From: Bacteroidales bacterium
GTDB taxonomy: Bacteria > Bacteroidota > Bacteroidia > Bacteroidales > F082
DNA length: 64,000 bases
Assembly (NCBI GenBank): GCA_023229135.1
Contig: JALNZT010000002.1
Span: forward strand, 131,467-195,466
Direction: 5' to 3'
Shown: one piece after another, positions 19,252 through 28,468 of the stretch
Layout: each line of letters starts with the position of its first letter
How positions within the stretch are numbered: position 1 is the stretch's first letter
Notes under the pieces: model-generated
Databases searched by the model: none
Told to the model about the DNA's origin: nothing
The model's input: only the letters and a program-made list of their open reading frames with translations
Program-made: the position numbers and the translations under genes

Positions 19252-20106
19252 TTATTTCTTCTTTTTGCTACTCAGGCTTTTTTGTTCTTTGGTTTTTTCA
19301 AGTTTCTTTACGCTGTCAGCCGCTGGTAAATCCTCAGGCATTGTACCTCCAATATCTTCAATAGTTTTGCGGACTTTTTTGCCTATTTCGAAGTGTGTTT
19401 TGTTGGCTTTTTCTTTGCCTTTGATTTTGTCTTTTCTCAGTTTTTCTTCGGTTTGTGTGGCACGGAAAAGATTGGCTGCCAATTCGGTACTTCCCATGTG
19501 ATCGAGAATTTGCTGACTCTTTTTTAAGCCTTTAACTGCATGAATTTGCTTTGCACCCAATCCTCCGTACAAACCCATGTATCCATGATTTTGAAAAATC
19601 GCATATTCAAAAGCTTGAATAACGCCTGCCCCTTTTGCCGCATCGGCCAACTGAAGATTGTGTTTTTTCATCTCGTTACGCAAAAACAGGCGACGTTCGT
19701 CTTCTGTACTAAGTTGGTTGTACTCCTCCATTTGCTGAATTTCCTGCAAACGGGTTTGTACAGCAAAATAGGTTTGCCCAAGGGCAACAACTTCCTTATT
19801 TGGGTCGGCGTTTTGCACAATCAGGTAGCAAGCATAGCGAGAGAGTTTGACGCTTGGATGTTTTTGAATCGCCCCTTTTCCGTGACTTATCACCTCGAGG
19901 TAATCCTCGAAGTGATCCTGGATATCTTGTCCGCTATTTGAACAGGCCTCTTTGGCGCGATTGATTACAGGGAGAAAATGTCTAAACTCAGAGTATTCAA
20001 GAATTTTTGAAAGCTTTCGTACTCCCCAAAATTCATTTCCCCGATTATCGATTTCCTTGATCTCTTCAAAAACTACCTTGTTTGGTTTTTTTAATTCTTG
20101 ATTCAT
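19252..20106 (-). CDS. dinD: DNA damage-inducible protein D (DinD-like)
   Basis: 284 residues, cytoplasmic. The N-terminal BRO/KilA-like part with WGVRKLSKILEYSEF, HPSVKLSRYACYLIVQNADP and LGQTYFAVQTRLQE is the DinD signature. The C-terminal half is helical and Lys-rich. In E. coli DinD is SOS-induced and interferes with RecA filaments in vitro. The full family length is present. The flanks are empty, and such genes are often on mobile DNA. I see no obvious LexA box. Confidence 0.9.
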   Translation of the reverse strand: MNQELKKPNKVVFEEIKEIDNRGNEFWGVRKLSKILEYSEFRHFLPVINRAKEACSNSGQDIQDHFEDYLEVISHGKGAIQKHPSVKLSRYACYLIVQNADPNKEVVALGQTYFAVQTRLQEIQQMEEYNQLSTEDERRLFLRNEMKKHNLQLADAAKGAGVIQAFEYAIFQNHGYMGLYGGLGAKQIHAVKGLKKSQQILDHMGSTELAANLFRATQTEEKLRKDKIKGKEKANKTHFEIGKKVRKTIEDIGGTMPEDLPAADSVKKLEKTKEQKSLSSKKKK

Positions 20107-20406
20107 AGCTGGCGTGGTTTTAATTCATTAATTCTTTCAAGTATATTTCTATTTAGGCCTGAACACCATTTGATTAACGCTCCTAATTTTTGATGTTCCG
20201 CGAGCTGTTTTAATTAGCTTATCCTGACATTGAAATGCTTCATTATAGCGATCCAAAGTGCGGAATATTTTTTTGCCAAGAACTCCCTTAAATTACGTTT
20301 TAATTGTGTAAGTCAATGACAGTTATACTTTAAGCCAAAGATAAAAATATTTTGATAGACAAAGATTCCCAATCAAAACACAATTTTTAAAAACTTACAA
20401 AACCAA
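20107..20406. other. 300-bp gap without recognisable features
   Basis: AT-rich sequence between dinD and the alcohol dehydrogenase gene. I see no ORF, RNA gene or clear hairpin. Confidence 0.5.
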
Positions 20407-21567
20407 TTAATACGCCATTTTCACAATCTCTTCAACATCCTTGGGTTTAAGGTTTTGATGTTCGCCCAGACCAAGCCAGCCACGCTCGGTAAATCTTTTA
20501 GAGATCAGCTCTGCGGTGCCTTCATATTCGTTGGTGTATTGCGAAAGTTTGGTGTCAATTCCCAACTCGTTGAAGAAAGCTTCTGTTCTTTCAATCGCAG
20601 CAATTGCCTTTTCTCTGGTCGTTCCTTCGGTGATATTCCAAACGCGTCCGGCATATTGCGCCAGTTTTTCCTTTTTAGATTCCAGGTTGAATCTGTAATG
20701 GCCTGGCGCTATCACCGCGAGCGTTCGGGCGTGATCAATACCAAATAATGCTGTGAGTTCGTGCCCCATAGCATGTACAGCCCAGTCGGTTGGAACTCCT
20801 TGACTTATGAGGCCATTGAGTGCCAAAGTGCAACTCCACATAAAATTCGAGGCTGCCGTATAATCTGATGGGTCTTCCATAATTTTCGGAGCAACTTCTA
20901 TCAGCGTTTGTAAAATACTTTCCGCAAACCTGTCCTGAAGATAAGCACCGACAGGGTAGGTGAGGTATTGCTCCAAAACATGTGTAAAGGCATCGGCGAT
21001 GCCATTGGCCAATTGTCTCGGTGGAATGGAGTGGATAACCAGCGGATCCAGAACTGAAAACACGGGAAATAGTCCTGTGCCACCCATAGTCCGTTTCTCC
21101 CTGGTCTCTGCCCTTGTAATTACCGCGCCTGAATTCATTTCAGAACCTGTGGCCGGCAAGGTCAATACCGTTCCAAAAGGCATGCCTTTGCGTGTGGGAA
21201 TGTTTTTGGAGAGGATTTCCCAGGGATCGTTTCCTTCAAACACAGCAGCAGCCGACAGAAATTTTGTGCCATCAATAACAGATCCGCCGCCGACAGCTAA
21301 TAAATAGGTGATGTTTTCTTTTTTTATTACTTCTAAGGCTTTCAATAAAACAGCATATTCCGGGTTGGCCGGAATCCCGCCAAACTCAATGACATCATGG
21401 TCTTTGAGGGCATTATTTACCTGTTCATAAATTCCATTCTTTTTAATGCTTCCGCCGCCATACAGCATCAGCACTTTGGCATCTTTCTGGATTTCCTTTT
21501 TGATATTTTCTATTTGATTTTTACCAAATAAAATTTTGGTGGGGTTTTTAAACTTAAAGTTCTTCAT
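20407..21567 (-). CDS. Iron-containing alcohol dehydrogenase (YqhD/BdhA type)
   Basis: 386 residues, cytoplasmic. Group III alcohol dehydrogenase with the N-terminal NAD(P) site (LAVGGGSVIDGTKF), PATGSEMNSGAVIT, and metal-binding residues in ADAFTHVLEQ and GHELTALFGIDHARTLA. Members of this branch reduce aldehydes or ketones with NADPH (YqhD) or act as butanol dehydrogenases. It lies 14 bp after an MDR oxidoreductase gene on the same strand, so the pair may detoxify reactive carbonyls. Substrate not predictable. Confidence 0.92.
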   Translation of the reverse strand: MKNFKFKNPTKILFGKNQIENIKKEIQKDAKVLMLYGGGSIKKNGIYEQVNNALKDHDVIEFGGIPANPEYAVLLKALEVIKKENITYLLAVGGGSVIDGTKFLSAAAVFEGNDPWEILSKNIPTRKGMPFGTVLTLPATGSEMNSGAVITRAETREKRTMGGTGLFPVFSVLDPLVIHSIPPRQLANGIADAFTHVLEQYLTYPVGAYLQDRFAESILQTLIEVAPKIMEDPSDYTAASNFMWSCTLALNGLISQGVPTDWAVHAMGHELTALFGIDHARTLAVIAPGHYRFNLESKKEKLAQYAGRVWNITEGTTREKAIAAIERTEAFFNELGIDTKLSQYTNEYEGTAELISKRFTERGWLGLGEHQNLKPKDVEEIVKMAY

Positions 21568-21581
21568 AGCTGTTTGTTAGC

Positions 21582-22583
21582 TTATACTTTCACGACCATT
21601 TTTCCTGTATTTTTTCCTTCGAACAAATCCAAAAAGGCTTGTGGAATAGCGTCAAATCCTTCTTTGATAGTTTCCGTATTGTGCAGTTTGCCCTGCTGCA
21701 ACCAGGCTGCCAATTGTTTGATTCCTTCGGGATGTTTGTCGGCATAATCAAATACTATAAAACCCTGCATTGAAGCACTCTTCCTTACCAGAAAGGGCTG
21801 AACGCTAATGCTTTTTGGCAGTTCGGTATTGTTGTAAATCGAAATAGATCCGCAGTTTATAGTTCTTGAAAACTTATTGATATTGAAAAGTACCGCTTCT
21901 GAAATCTCACCACCGACATTATCAAAATAAACGTCAATGCCATTGGGACAGGCTTTGGCAAGGGCTTCGGTCATATTTTTAGTGGTTTTATAATTGATGC
22001 CTTCATCAAAGCCAAATTCTGATTTTAACATCTCCACCTTTTCATCGGTTCCGGCAATGCCAACTACGCGTAAGCCCAGAATTTTACCGATTTGTCCTGC
22101 GATACTTCCTACCGCTCCGGCCGCTCCGGAAACGACAAGTGTTTCACCTGCTTTAGGTTTTCCGATCTCCATTAACCCCATGTAGGCGGTAAGTCCCGTC
22201 ATGCCCAAAACGCCGAGATAGGCTGAAAGTGGTGCTGCGGCAGGATCAACTTTAACCAGTCCATCGGCTTTTGCTACTTGTTTTTCTTTCCATTGTAGCA
22301 TCCCTGAGACGAAATCGCCTTTGTTAAAATTTTTGGCTTTAGTCTCCAAAACTTCAGCAATGACGCCTGAAACAAGGGGTTTGCCAAGCTCAAATGGCGG
22401 AATATAAGAAGGTGTATCGCTCATTCTACCTCTTAAGTAAGGATCGACAGAAACGTATTTTGAGCTTAATAAAACTTCACCTTCCTGTAATTCAGTTATT
22501 TCTGAAGTGCTAAAGTCGAAGTCTGCCAACTCAGGTTTTCCTTTTGGTCTGCTTTTTAGATTTATCGTTCTTGTAGTAATCAT
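21582..22583 (-). CDS. NADP-dependent oxidoreductase, MDR family (CurA-like)
   Basis: 333 residues, cytoplasmic. Zinc-free medium-chain reductase: N-terminal SKYVSVDPYLRGRMSD, Rossmann motif GAAGAVGSIAGQIGK near residue 155, and DVYFDNVGGEI, which are typical of leukotriene B4 dehydrogenase/CurA enzymes that reduce enones with NADPH. First gene of a two-gene unit with the alcohol dehydrogenase 14 bp on. Confidence 0.92.
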   Translation of the reverse strand: MITTRTINLKSRPKGKPELADFDFSTSEITELQEGEVLLSSKYVSVDPYLRGRMSDTPSYIPPFELGKPLVSGVIAEVLETKAKNFNKGDFVSGMLQWKEKQVAKADGLVKVDPAAAPLSAYLGVLGMTGLTAYMGLMEIGKPKAGETLVVSGAAGAVGSIAGQIGKILGLRVVGIAGTDEKVEMLKSEFGFDEGINYKTTKNMTEALAKACPNGIDVYFDNVGGEISEAVLFNINKFSRTINCGSISIYNNTELPKSISVQPFLVRKSASMQGFIVFDYADKHPEGIKQLAAWLQQGKLHNTETIKEGFDAIPQAFLDLFEGKNTGKMVVKV

Positions 22584-22781
22584 GTTTTTTTTATTTATAT
22601 TTAAAAATTATTATTCAGTAATGCAATAGTTGGAGTTGCTTTTAGGATTGAAACGAACTGCATTTATGTTGCATTTCACTATTTTCCGTCAAACTAAAAT
22701 GCTCCATCTGTGTTTTCGTCTTTTTCAGATATCTTGATCCACTAATTTAGCATCCCCTCAAACTACAACAATTCAGATAGC

Positions 22782-23444
22782 TTAATGTTTTTCATTTAGG
22801 TATCCAAGTTGCATCAAATCGCTTCTGTCTTTTGTCAGGTATGTTTTCCCATTGGCTATTACATAAATTTCATCGCAAATATCAATTATATGTTCGTATA
22901 AATGATCGGTGATAATGATCCCTTTGTTGCTTTTCTCTTTATTTATCAGACGCTTAATAGTATTGATGTGTTTCGGCATCACTTGTGAGAATGGCTCATC
23001 CAGCATGCAGAATTTCGCTTGTGAAGCGAGAATGACATAGATTTCTATAATTCTTATTTCACCTCCTGAGAGATCTTTCAACTTGAAATTGCTATACTTT
23101 TCAAAATCAGGAAAGTAAGTGGTAAAGTTAGAAAATTTTAAGTTAAAATCTTTGAAAACCCGTTTTATTTTCAGGCTTTTCGGAATAAAATTGAACTGTG
23201 GCAGGTACCTAAGATTTTCAGGCTTTCGAGAGGTATCAAGAATTATTTTCCCATCAATTCGGATGGATTTATTATTTGTTTTAAGCTCTCCGTAAATAAT
23301 ATTCATTAAACATGTTTTTCCTGCGCCATTTCGGCCAAGTATTCCGGTAGTTTTTCCGGATTCACTTTTGAGATAGACATCCTGAAGCACTCTTTTATTG
23401 CCAAACTCAAGAATGATACTGTCAACTTCAAGGATGTGTTTCAT
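22782..23444 (-). CDS. ABC transporter ATP-binding protein
   Basis: 220 residues. Walker A GRNGAGKT near residue 37, signature LSGGEIRI near 126 and Walker B with FCMLDEPF are all present, so the ATPase looks active. It overlaps a small membrane protein gene by 17 bp, which may provide the only membrane part here; no permease of usual size is adjacent. The substrate is unknown. Low GC compared with neighbours hints at transfer. Confidence 0.88.
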   Translation of the reverse strand: MKHILEVDSIILEFGNKRVLQDVYLKSESGKTTGILGRNGAGKTCLMNIIYGELKTNNKSIRIDGKIILDTSRKPENLRYLPQFNFIPKSLKIKRVFKDFNLKFSNFTTYFPDFEKYSNFKLKDLSGGEIRIIEIYVILASQAKFCMLDEPFSQVMPKHINTIKRLINKEKSNKGIIITDHLYEHIIDICDEIYVIANGKTYLTKDRSDLMQLGYLNEKH

Positions 23445-23751
23445 GGAGTTTTATAGCTAAGGTTATAATTGCAATCAAAAAGAATGTGAAATCAAAAATT
23501 AATGTAGAAACCCAAAGCAAAAGCCTTGATATGCCTAGATTTTTATAATAATAAAATTGATTTCTCTTGAACTTACTTATTGAATAAATAATTATTGCGA
23601 GTGTGATAATCTTAAACCAAATCAGCACCTGAATAATAGGAATTGCTTTTTCGCCGTAGCCATAGACAAGTCCTATGCAAATAAAAGTTATCATCAAACT
23701 TGTAAATGCAAACGATTTGTAGAACGTCAATATTAAGCGTAGTGTCTTCAT
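23428..23751 (-). CDS. Small multi-pass membrane protein, partner of the ABC ATPase
   Basis: 107 residues with three or four hydrophobic helices (about 13-32, 38-57, 75-100) and a basic loop KFKRNQFYYYKN. I do not recognise the family. The 17-bp overlap with the ATPase gene implies co-translation. It may be a minimal permease or an accessory subunit. Confidence 0.7.
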   Translation of the reverse strand: MKTLRLILTFYKSFAFTSLMITFICIGLVYGYGEKAIPIIQVLIWFKIITLAIIIYSISKFKRNQFYYYKNLGISRLLLWVSTLIFDFTFFLIAIITLAIKLHETHP

Positions 23752-23767
23752 TTTTTCAGAGAATAAA

Positions 23768-23783
23768 GGTAAAAATTTTTACC
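23768..23783. promoter_or_regulatory. 16-bp perfect palindrome upstream of the ABC gene pair
   Basis: GGTAAAAATTTTTACC lies 16 bp before the ATG at 23751. It could be an operator; AT-rich palindromes also arise by chance. Confidence 0.35.
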
Positions 23784-24132
23784 ATAAACCTACAATCTAT
23801 GTTATAAATCAAGTCTTCTATTAAATTCCTGATTGGCGTGTGTTTTCATGCCATGATGTAAAACATATAAATACAGGAAATTACATTAAATTATTCCTGC
23901 TTCAATTGAAGGCTTGTATACTAATGCCAGCCTTTTTAGGCTTGATTTTAGGCATCTCTTCTTCAGGCAGCTAATACCAATACTTCTCCACTTCTACCCT
24001 GCTTTAGCTTGGGGTTTTAAGGAAAATAATCCAACGACTCTCCAAGAACGAAAAAAGAAACCATTCAAAGCCAAACGAAAGTGATTAAGTGCTATATCAG
24101 CAAAGGCTTACAAACCCGCAAACCCACAAAAT
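23784..24132. other. Gap without recognisable features
   Basis: About 350 bp of AT-rich sequence. No ORF or RNA gene that I can support. Confidence 0.5.
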
Positions 24133-25878
24133 CTAATCTACACTTTTTTTACGCTTCTCTTTCGAGATATTCCTGAATTCTGTAGGCGACATGCCATAAT
24201 AATCACGGAAAAGTCGGTAATAAGTAGAGCGGGAACTAAAACCGGCATCCTCGCCTACAATATCTACCGGAAGTTTAACAGAATCCATAAGTAAATTGCC
24301 TGCATAAAGTAAGCGAACCTTATTGATATATTCATTCACCGTCATGCCTTTAGCGCATTCCTTAATGGCATTGGCCAAATAAGTAGTATTCGTTCCCAAC
24401 AATTGAGCAATCTCTTTGCGGTCTATTTTAGGATCTGTAAATAAAAGCTTTACGCGAAATAAATTATTGAGCTCACGAAACAGTATTTGTTCTTTGCTAA
24501 GCGTATCTTTAGGAGCAGTTTCGAGTACTTTGTCGGCATCAGTTTCGGCTTGCTGTGCTCTTTTTATATTTTCGTAAAGAATTCTATTCTTGCGCTTTAA
24601 TCGGAAATTGTAAATGCCATAACCCAGCAGCAGCACAACTAAACTTACAATAATCAGCACCATTATAATTGCCCGCGATTTTGCGACCTCATTTTCCAAT
24701 AGTAATTGATCCACTTCGTATATAGTGCGCAGCTCGTCAAGTTGAGCGGCCATGTCAAGATTGCGAAGTGAATCTTTGGTAAGCATCACCTGTTCGTAGG
24801 TCAGGGCAGCATCTATTCCTCTGCCGGCTTTACGCAATAGACGTGCTTTGTTTTCGAGTACTGTTAGTGCACTTATACTATCGCCAAAGCCAATCATCTT
24901 CTCGAAGTTTTCCTCTGCATAGGCAATGGCTTTGTCGTATTGGCCTAAATGTTCATATAGTCGGGTTTGAATATGCAGCAGCTTGAATTGCGAAACCAAA
25001 CCCCGCCCTTCGGCAAATTCTTCAGCAATTTTTACATACTGCTCGGCTTTTGCGGTATTCCCTGTTTGAAAATGAGCCACGGTGAGCGCCAAATAGCAGT
25101 ACATATAGCGTCCGTTTAGTTGGGGAGTGTGTCCGCGCGCCTCAGCACCGGTTTTATAATCGTCTATCGTTATTTTCCAATGCTCAGCCACCGTAAGCAT
25201 ACGATCAAATTGGTGGTCGGCGTCAAGTGTCTCACTCAGTGCATTGTAGGTGCTCAGCAACAGACTAATATTCTCCTCTTTCTTGAGCCGCTCCACAGCT
25301 TCATCAAACGATTGTATGGCCAATTCGTAGCGTTGCAGTGTTTGATAAATTACGCCGAGCGAATGTGCCGAAACGCCCAAGCCGTAGTTGTTGTTGCGCG
25401 CGTTAGCATCCTCATACATGAGCTGTGTTTCTTTGAGTGCAGTTTGCGTTTTTCCTGCATGCAAATACCTTTCAATTTTAGCCTCCCAGCTGTTGTAGTA
25501 ATTATCCCATTGCTCGTGTAGCGCCATGAACTCAAGATGCTCTGGCAAATACTTTTCGAGGCTATCAAGTTTGTTGTAATTGTAATAACAAAAAATTTCC
25601 TTTACGCGTGAAAGCCCATTAATATCAACATTTTTTTGTCGAGCAGCCTCAGCGCGTAGTTGCTTCAGCGCTTCCAACTCTGCCGGTAAATCATCGCCCA
25701 TCGCCACAAGGCTAACAATATCCAGAAGCGCTTGCAAACGGTCTTCGCCATTGAGAGAAGGAAGATTTTCTCGAATAGAGTCTTGGGGGGAGTGTATTGC
25801 AGCCTTTGAGCCGGTTGAACTAAACAATTGTATTAGGACAAATAAGAAAACGAGCCTTGTTAAGAATTTTGAGATCAT
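24133..25878 (-). CDS. TPR-containing membrane regulator with AraC-type DNA-binding domain
   Basis: 581 residues. A signal or anchor helix (residues 7-25), TPR-like helices through about residue 390 (YNNYGLGVSAHSLGVIYQ, YELAIQSFDEAVERL), a membrane helix near 405-425 (IIMVLIIVSLVVLLLGYGIY), a short coiled coil, then an AraC-family HTH at the end (DRKEIAQLLGTNTTYLANAI and GFSSRSTYYRLFRDYYGMSP). This layout is common in Bacteroidota: periplasmic TPRs sense a signal and the cytoplasmic HTH acts on promoters. Target unknown. It has its own promoter with a palindrome in the leader. Confidence 0.88.
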   Translation of the reverse strand: MISKFLTRLVFLFVLIQLFSSTGSKAAIHSPQDSIRENLPSLNGEDRLQALLDIVSLVAMGDDLPAELEALKQLRAEAARQKNVDINGLSRVKEIFCYYNYNKLDSLEKYLPEHLEFMALHEQWDNYYNSWEAKIERYLHAGKTQTALKETQLMYEDANARNNNYGLGVSAHSLGVIYQTLQRYELAIQSFDEAVERLKKEENISLLLSTYNALSETLDADHQFDRMLTVAEHWKITIDDYKTGAEARGHTPQLNGRYMYCYLALTVAHFQTGNTAKAEQYVKIAEEFAEGRGLVSQFKLLHIQTRLYEHLGQYDKAIAYAEENFEKMIGFGDSISALTVLENKARLLRKAGRGIDAALTYEQVMLTKDSLRNLDMAAQLDELRTIYEVDQLLLENEVAKSRAIIMVLIIVSLVVLLLGYGIYNFRLKRKNRILYENIKRAQQAETDADKVLETAPKDTLSKEQILFRELNNLFRVKLLFTDPKIDRKEIAQLLGTNTTYLANAIKECAKGMTVNEYINKVRLLYAGNLLMDSVKLPVDIVGEDAGFSSRSTYYRLFRDYYGMSPTEFRNISKEKRKKSVD

Positions 25879-25889
25879 AACTTTATTTG

Positions 25890-25906
25890 GTGAAATTAAA
25901 TTTCAC
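25890..25906. promoter_or_regulatory. Palindrome in the leader of the AraC-type regulator
   Basis: GTGAAATT-A-AATTTCAC, perfect 8-bp arms around one base, between the -7 box (25917-25924) and the ATG at 25878. A possible autoregulatory operator. Confidence 0.4.
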
Positions 25907-25916
25907 GTTAATCAGG

Positions 25917-25924
25917 CAAAGATA
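25917..25924 (-). promoter_or_regulatory. Likely -7 box of the AraC-type regulator
   Basis: Minus strand TATCTTTG, a perfect TAnnTTTG, 38 bp upstream of the ATG. The -33 region is poor. Confidence 0.45.
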
Positions 25925-26323
25925 GACAAACAAGTCCGAAGAAAAATCATCATTAAGTTAAAGGTTTAGTACTTGTTGTATTGAATGTTTAGTTGGTTGG
26001 TTTTGAATTTTTCATAATACGTACTTATTTCGGGTTTGCTACTTCCAATACTTATCTTGTTTTTAAAAGCCGGCTAAATCCTGCTCGTTGTTGAATTTGA
26101 AGATCTAATACGTTTTGCTTCACGCGATCATCTTTAGCTTCGTAAGGCATTTCTTCAACAGCTTGAGGCTTGACTATTTTCACATCAAACTAAATAAACT
26201 ACACCTCAAAGTCAAATCTTTCACGTGCTCTGGCAGTTACGAGAATCCCGACTTTCAAAACTCAGCTGAGGTCTATTGTTACCTATCGGGCATAAATACT
26301 GCATCTCGATCAAATAATCCCAA
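25925..26323. other. Long gap with a possible gene remnant
   Basis: No complete gene. On the minus strand 26052-26189 is open and looks coding-like (MPYEAKDDRVKQNV, LQIQQRAGFSRLL), 45 residues to a TAA, with an ATG at 26150. Unknown family; could be the tail of a decayed gene. The rest shows nothing I can support. Confidence 0.2.
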
Positions 26324-26356
26324 ACAAAAAAAGGCGGAAGCCTAAACTTCCGCCTT
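26324..26356 (-). terminator. Rho-independent terminator of the 27773-26415 gene
   Basis: AAGGCGGAAG (26331-26340) pairs perfectly with CTTCCGCCTT (26347-26356) around six bases. On the minus strand the stem is followed by a run of T. It ends the long leftward cluster. Confidence 0.85.
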
Positions 26357-26414
26357 AACAAAAACCCAAAAACACCACTAACCATTCTGTTAGCAGTATT
26401 GTTGGTTTATGCGT

Positions 26415-27773
26415 TTATTTGCGATTCAGCATCTTGATGGCAATCATCTCCGCTGCTTTGATAAGCGGATAAGCTGCCGGTGATGCGGTAAGGCAGGGAT
26501 GTGTGCCAATTTGCATGCTAAGCATATCGTTCACGGTCATCCGGTTTTGAATGGCCAGGCCAATCACATTGGTGAGTTCGCCGGCCTCTAATCCGCCAAG
26601 CACTTCACCGCCAATGATTACGCCGGAATGTTTGGCTGTAATTAGTTTCACGATTTGTTTGTGCGCTCCCGGCAGGTTTCCCGGATGACGGTTAACGCCT
26701 TCAAACACTGCGGTTAGGCATGCGATACCTTCTTCGTTAGCGCGTTGTTCTGTTACGCCGGCAGTGCCAAAACCGGTATTGTCAATTATGGTGCTGTAAA
26801 TGGCAATAGTACCAGTGAAAGTCTTGACTACGTGTAGGTTAAATAGGTTCATGCCTGCAACGCGGGCTTCGGCACATGCCGTAGAGGCCAACATGGTGGG
26901 CACGCGACGGCGGGTAACGAAATCGCGTTTTTGGGCGCAGTCACCTACTGCAAATACACCATCTGCATGGGTACGCATATATTCGTCAACCGAAATAAAC
27001 CCGTCTTCGTCAACATGAATACCGGATTTTTTGGCCAGCTCACTATTGGGTTTGTAGCCCATCGAAAGCACCACGGCGTCTTTGTCAAGAATCCGACCGT
27101 CTTCGAGTTCAACTTGTTCGACTTTACCATTGCCCAAAACTTTTTTGATACCCGCACCTGTGATAACTTTTACGCCGCGTGCTTCAAGCATCTCATGAAT
27201 TACTTTCGAGACCTCAACGTCAAAAGCCAGGTTAAGCACTTGTGGAAGTCTCTCAATCAAAGTTACTTGAAAGCCTTGTTTGTTCAGCTCGTCAGCAAGC
27301 TCAACACCAATGAAACCCGCGCCGATTACAGCAATTTTTTTGGCTGACCCGATCTTTTCTTTCATTTGATCAAGATAATTCTTGTCTTTGGGGATAGCGA
27401 AAACACCATTTTTGTCGATGCCTTCAAGCCATTTAGGGTTGTGCGGTTTTGAGCCTGTTGCAATAACTAATCTTTCATAAGCAATGATTTCACCATTTTC
27501 AAAATGTACTTGCTTGTTTTTGTGATCAATGTCAACCGCTTCTCCAACAATAGATTCGATGCCATTCTTCTCCATCATCATATCTACAGGCATGATGTTT
27601 TTCTCACTGCTTTCGAGTGTCCCAAAGATGTATGGAATGCCGCAAGGAACCATAACATCTTTGGTCTTTTTGACCAAAATAAAGGTTTTTTCCGGCCAAT
27701 GGGCTTTTCCTATAACAGCGGTTACCATACCGCCTGCGCTTCCGCCAATAATTAATACATCTGTTTTTTTCAT
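26415..27773 (-). CDS. FAD/NAD(P)-dependent oxidoreductase (CoA-disulfide reductase/NADH oxidase type)
   Basis: 452 residues, cytoplasmic. FAD-binding GGSAGGMVTA at the N-terminus, redox-active-type Cys44 in VPCGIPY, second nucleotide motif GAGFIGVELADEL near 155, and the FAD motif VFAVGDCA near 275. Proteins of this kind use NAD(P)H to reduce CoA-disulfide, polysulfide or oxygen. It is the last gene of the leftward redox cluster, 39 bp after cobO, with a strong terminator behind it. The exact substrate cannot be told. Confidence 0.88.
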   Translation of the reverse strand: MKKTDVLIIGGSAGGMVTAVIGKAHWPEKTFILVKKTKDVMVPCGIPYIFGTLESSEKNIMPVDMMMEKNGIESIVGEAVDIDHKNKQVHFENGEIIAYERLVIATGSKPHNPKWLEGIDKNGVFAIPKDKNYLDQMKEKIGSAKKIAVIGAGFIGVELADELNKQGFQVTLIERLPQVLNLAFDVEVSKVIHEMLEARGVKVITGAGIKKVLGNGKVEQVELEDGRILDKDAVVLSMGYKPNSELAKKSGIHVDEDGFISVDEYMRTHADGVFAVGDCAQKRDFVTRRRVPTMLASTACAEARVAGMNLFNLHVVKTFTGTIAIYSTIIDNTGFGTAGVTEQRANEEGIACLTAVFEGVNRHPGNLPGAHKQIVKLITAKHSGVIIGGEVLGGLEAGELTNVIGLAIQNRMTVNDMLSMQIGTHPCLTASPAAYPLIKAAEMIAIKMLNRK

Positions 27774-27812
27774 TTTAAATCTGTTTTTGGATTAAATTTA
27801 ATTTGTTTGTGT

Positions 27813-28313
27813 TTAATATTCGATACCCTTCCGGGCTTGTGTTCCGCTATTGTACGGGTGTTTTATTTCATGCATTTTTGTAACCAAATCTGCTGTTTCA
27901 ATCAGTTCATCTGCTGCATACCTGCCGGTGATAATAATTTCTGTTTTCTCAATATTTCTCAATACTTCTAACACTTCATCCAAATCTATAAGCTTGTAGT
28001 ATAATGCAATACATAATTCATCAAGTATGACCATATCATACTTATTCTGTTTTAGTATTTTCTTTACTTTATCCCAGCCCTTTTGAGCTGCCTCGATATC
28101 TGCCTGGGTGGGTTCTTTTTCTATAAAGCAGTCTCTGCCGTATTGCTCCAAAGTAATGTTTGAAATGGTTTTAAGCACTTCAAGTTCGCTGTAGTGCATG
28201 CCTTTAACAAATTGTGCCATAAAGATATTCATGCCGGCACCTGATGCCCTGATGGCAGCTCCAATGGCAGCAGTGGTCTTGCCTTTTCCGTTTCCTGTAT
28301 AGATTTGTATCAT
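27813..28313 (-). CDS. cobO: Corrinoid adenosyltransferase, CobO/BtuR type
   Basis: 166 residues from the ATG at 28313 (MIQIYTGNGKGKTT); an upstream ATG at 28337 would add eight residues that overlap a ferredoxin remnant. The P-loop GNGKGKTTAAIGAA, VILDELCIALYY and the C-terminal TKMHEIKHPY are those of the CobA/CobO family, which transfers the adenosyl group of ATP to reduced cobalamin. Its ATG follows the remnant's stop by 4 bp. Adenosylcobalamin enzymes and MinD-ferredoxin proteins often occur together in anaerobes. Confidence 0.9.
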   Translation of the reverse strand: MIQIYTGNGKGKTTAAIGAAIRASGAGMNIFMAQFVKGMHYSELEVLKTISNITLEQYGRDCFIEKEPTQADIEAAQKGWDKVKKILKQNKYDMVILDELCIALYYKLIDLDEVLEVLRNIEKTEIIITGRYAADELIETADLVTKMHEIKHPYNSGTQARKGIEY

Positions 28314-28317
28314 TTTA

Positions 28318-28410
28318 TTATTTGATTTTAAAAGCATTTTCCGGACAAGCCATAAGGCAGGGTATGCATTTGCGATAATTATTTAGCATCACCCAGGCTC
28401 TTCTATTCAT
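28318..28410 (-). pseudogene. Ferredoxin remnant with one 4Fe-4S motif
   Basis: Thirty codons from ATG 28410 to TAA 28318. The end reads CIPCLMACPENAFKIK, a perfect CxxCxxxCP second-cluster motif of an 8Fe ferredoxin, but the first cluster is absent and the upstream frame is full of stops. It lies between a NifX-like gene and cobO. A truncated ferredoxin gene is the best reading; a functional mini-ferredoxin seems unlikely. Confidence 0.6.
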
Positions 28411-28468
28411 ATATTAGTATATCCTGGCGGAAAACTATTCTGCTTAAGCTTCCGGTGTGCGCTCATTA

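Noticed and set aside
24133..25878. Hybrid two-component regulator
   Set aside because: No HisKA, HATPase or receiver motifs; the protein goes from TPR and membrane helix directly to an AraC-type HTH.
26115..26345. 76-residue plus-strand ORF in the gap before the FAD oxidoreductase gene
   Set aside because: Runs into the terminator stem, has no domain, and composition does not look coding.
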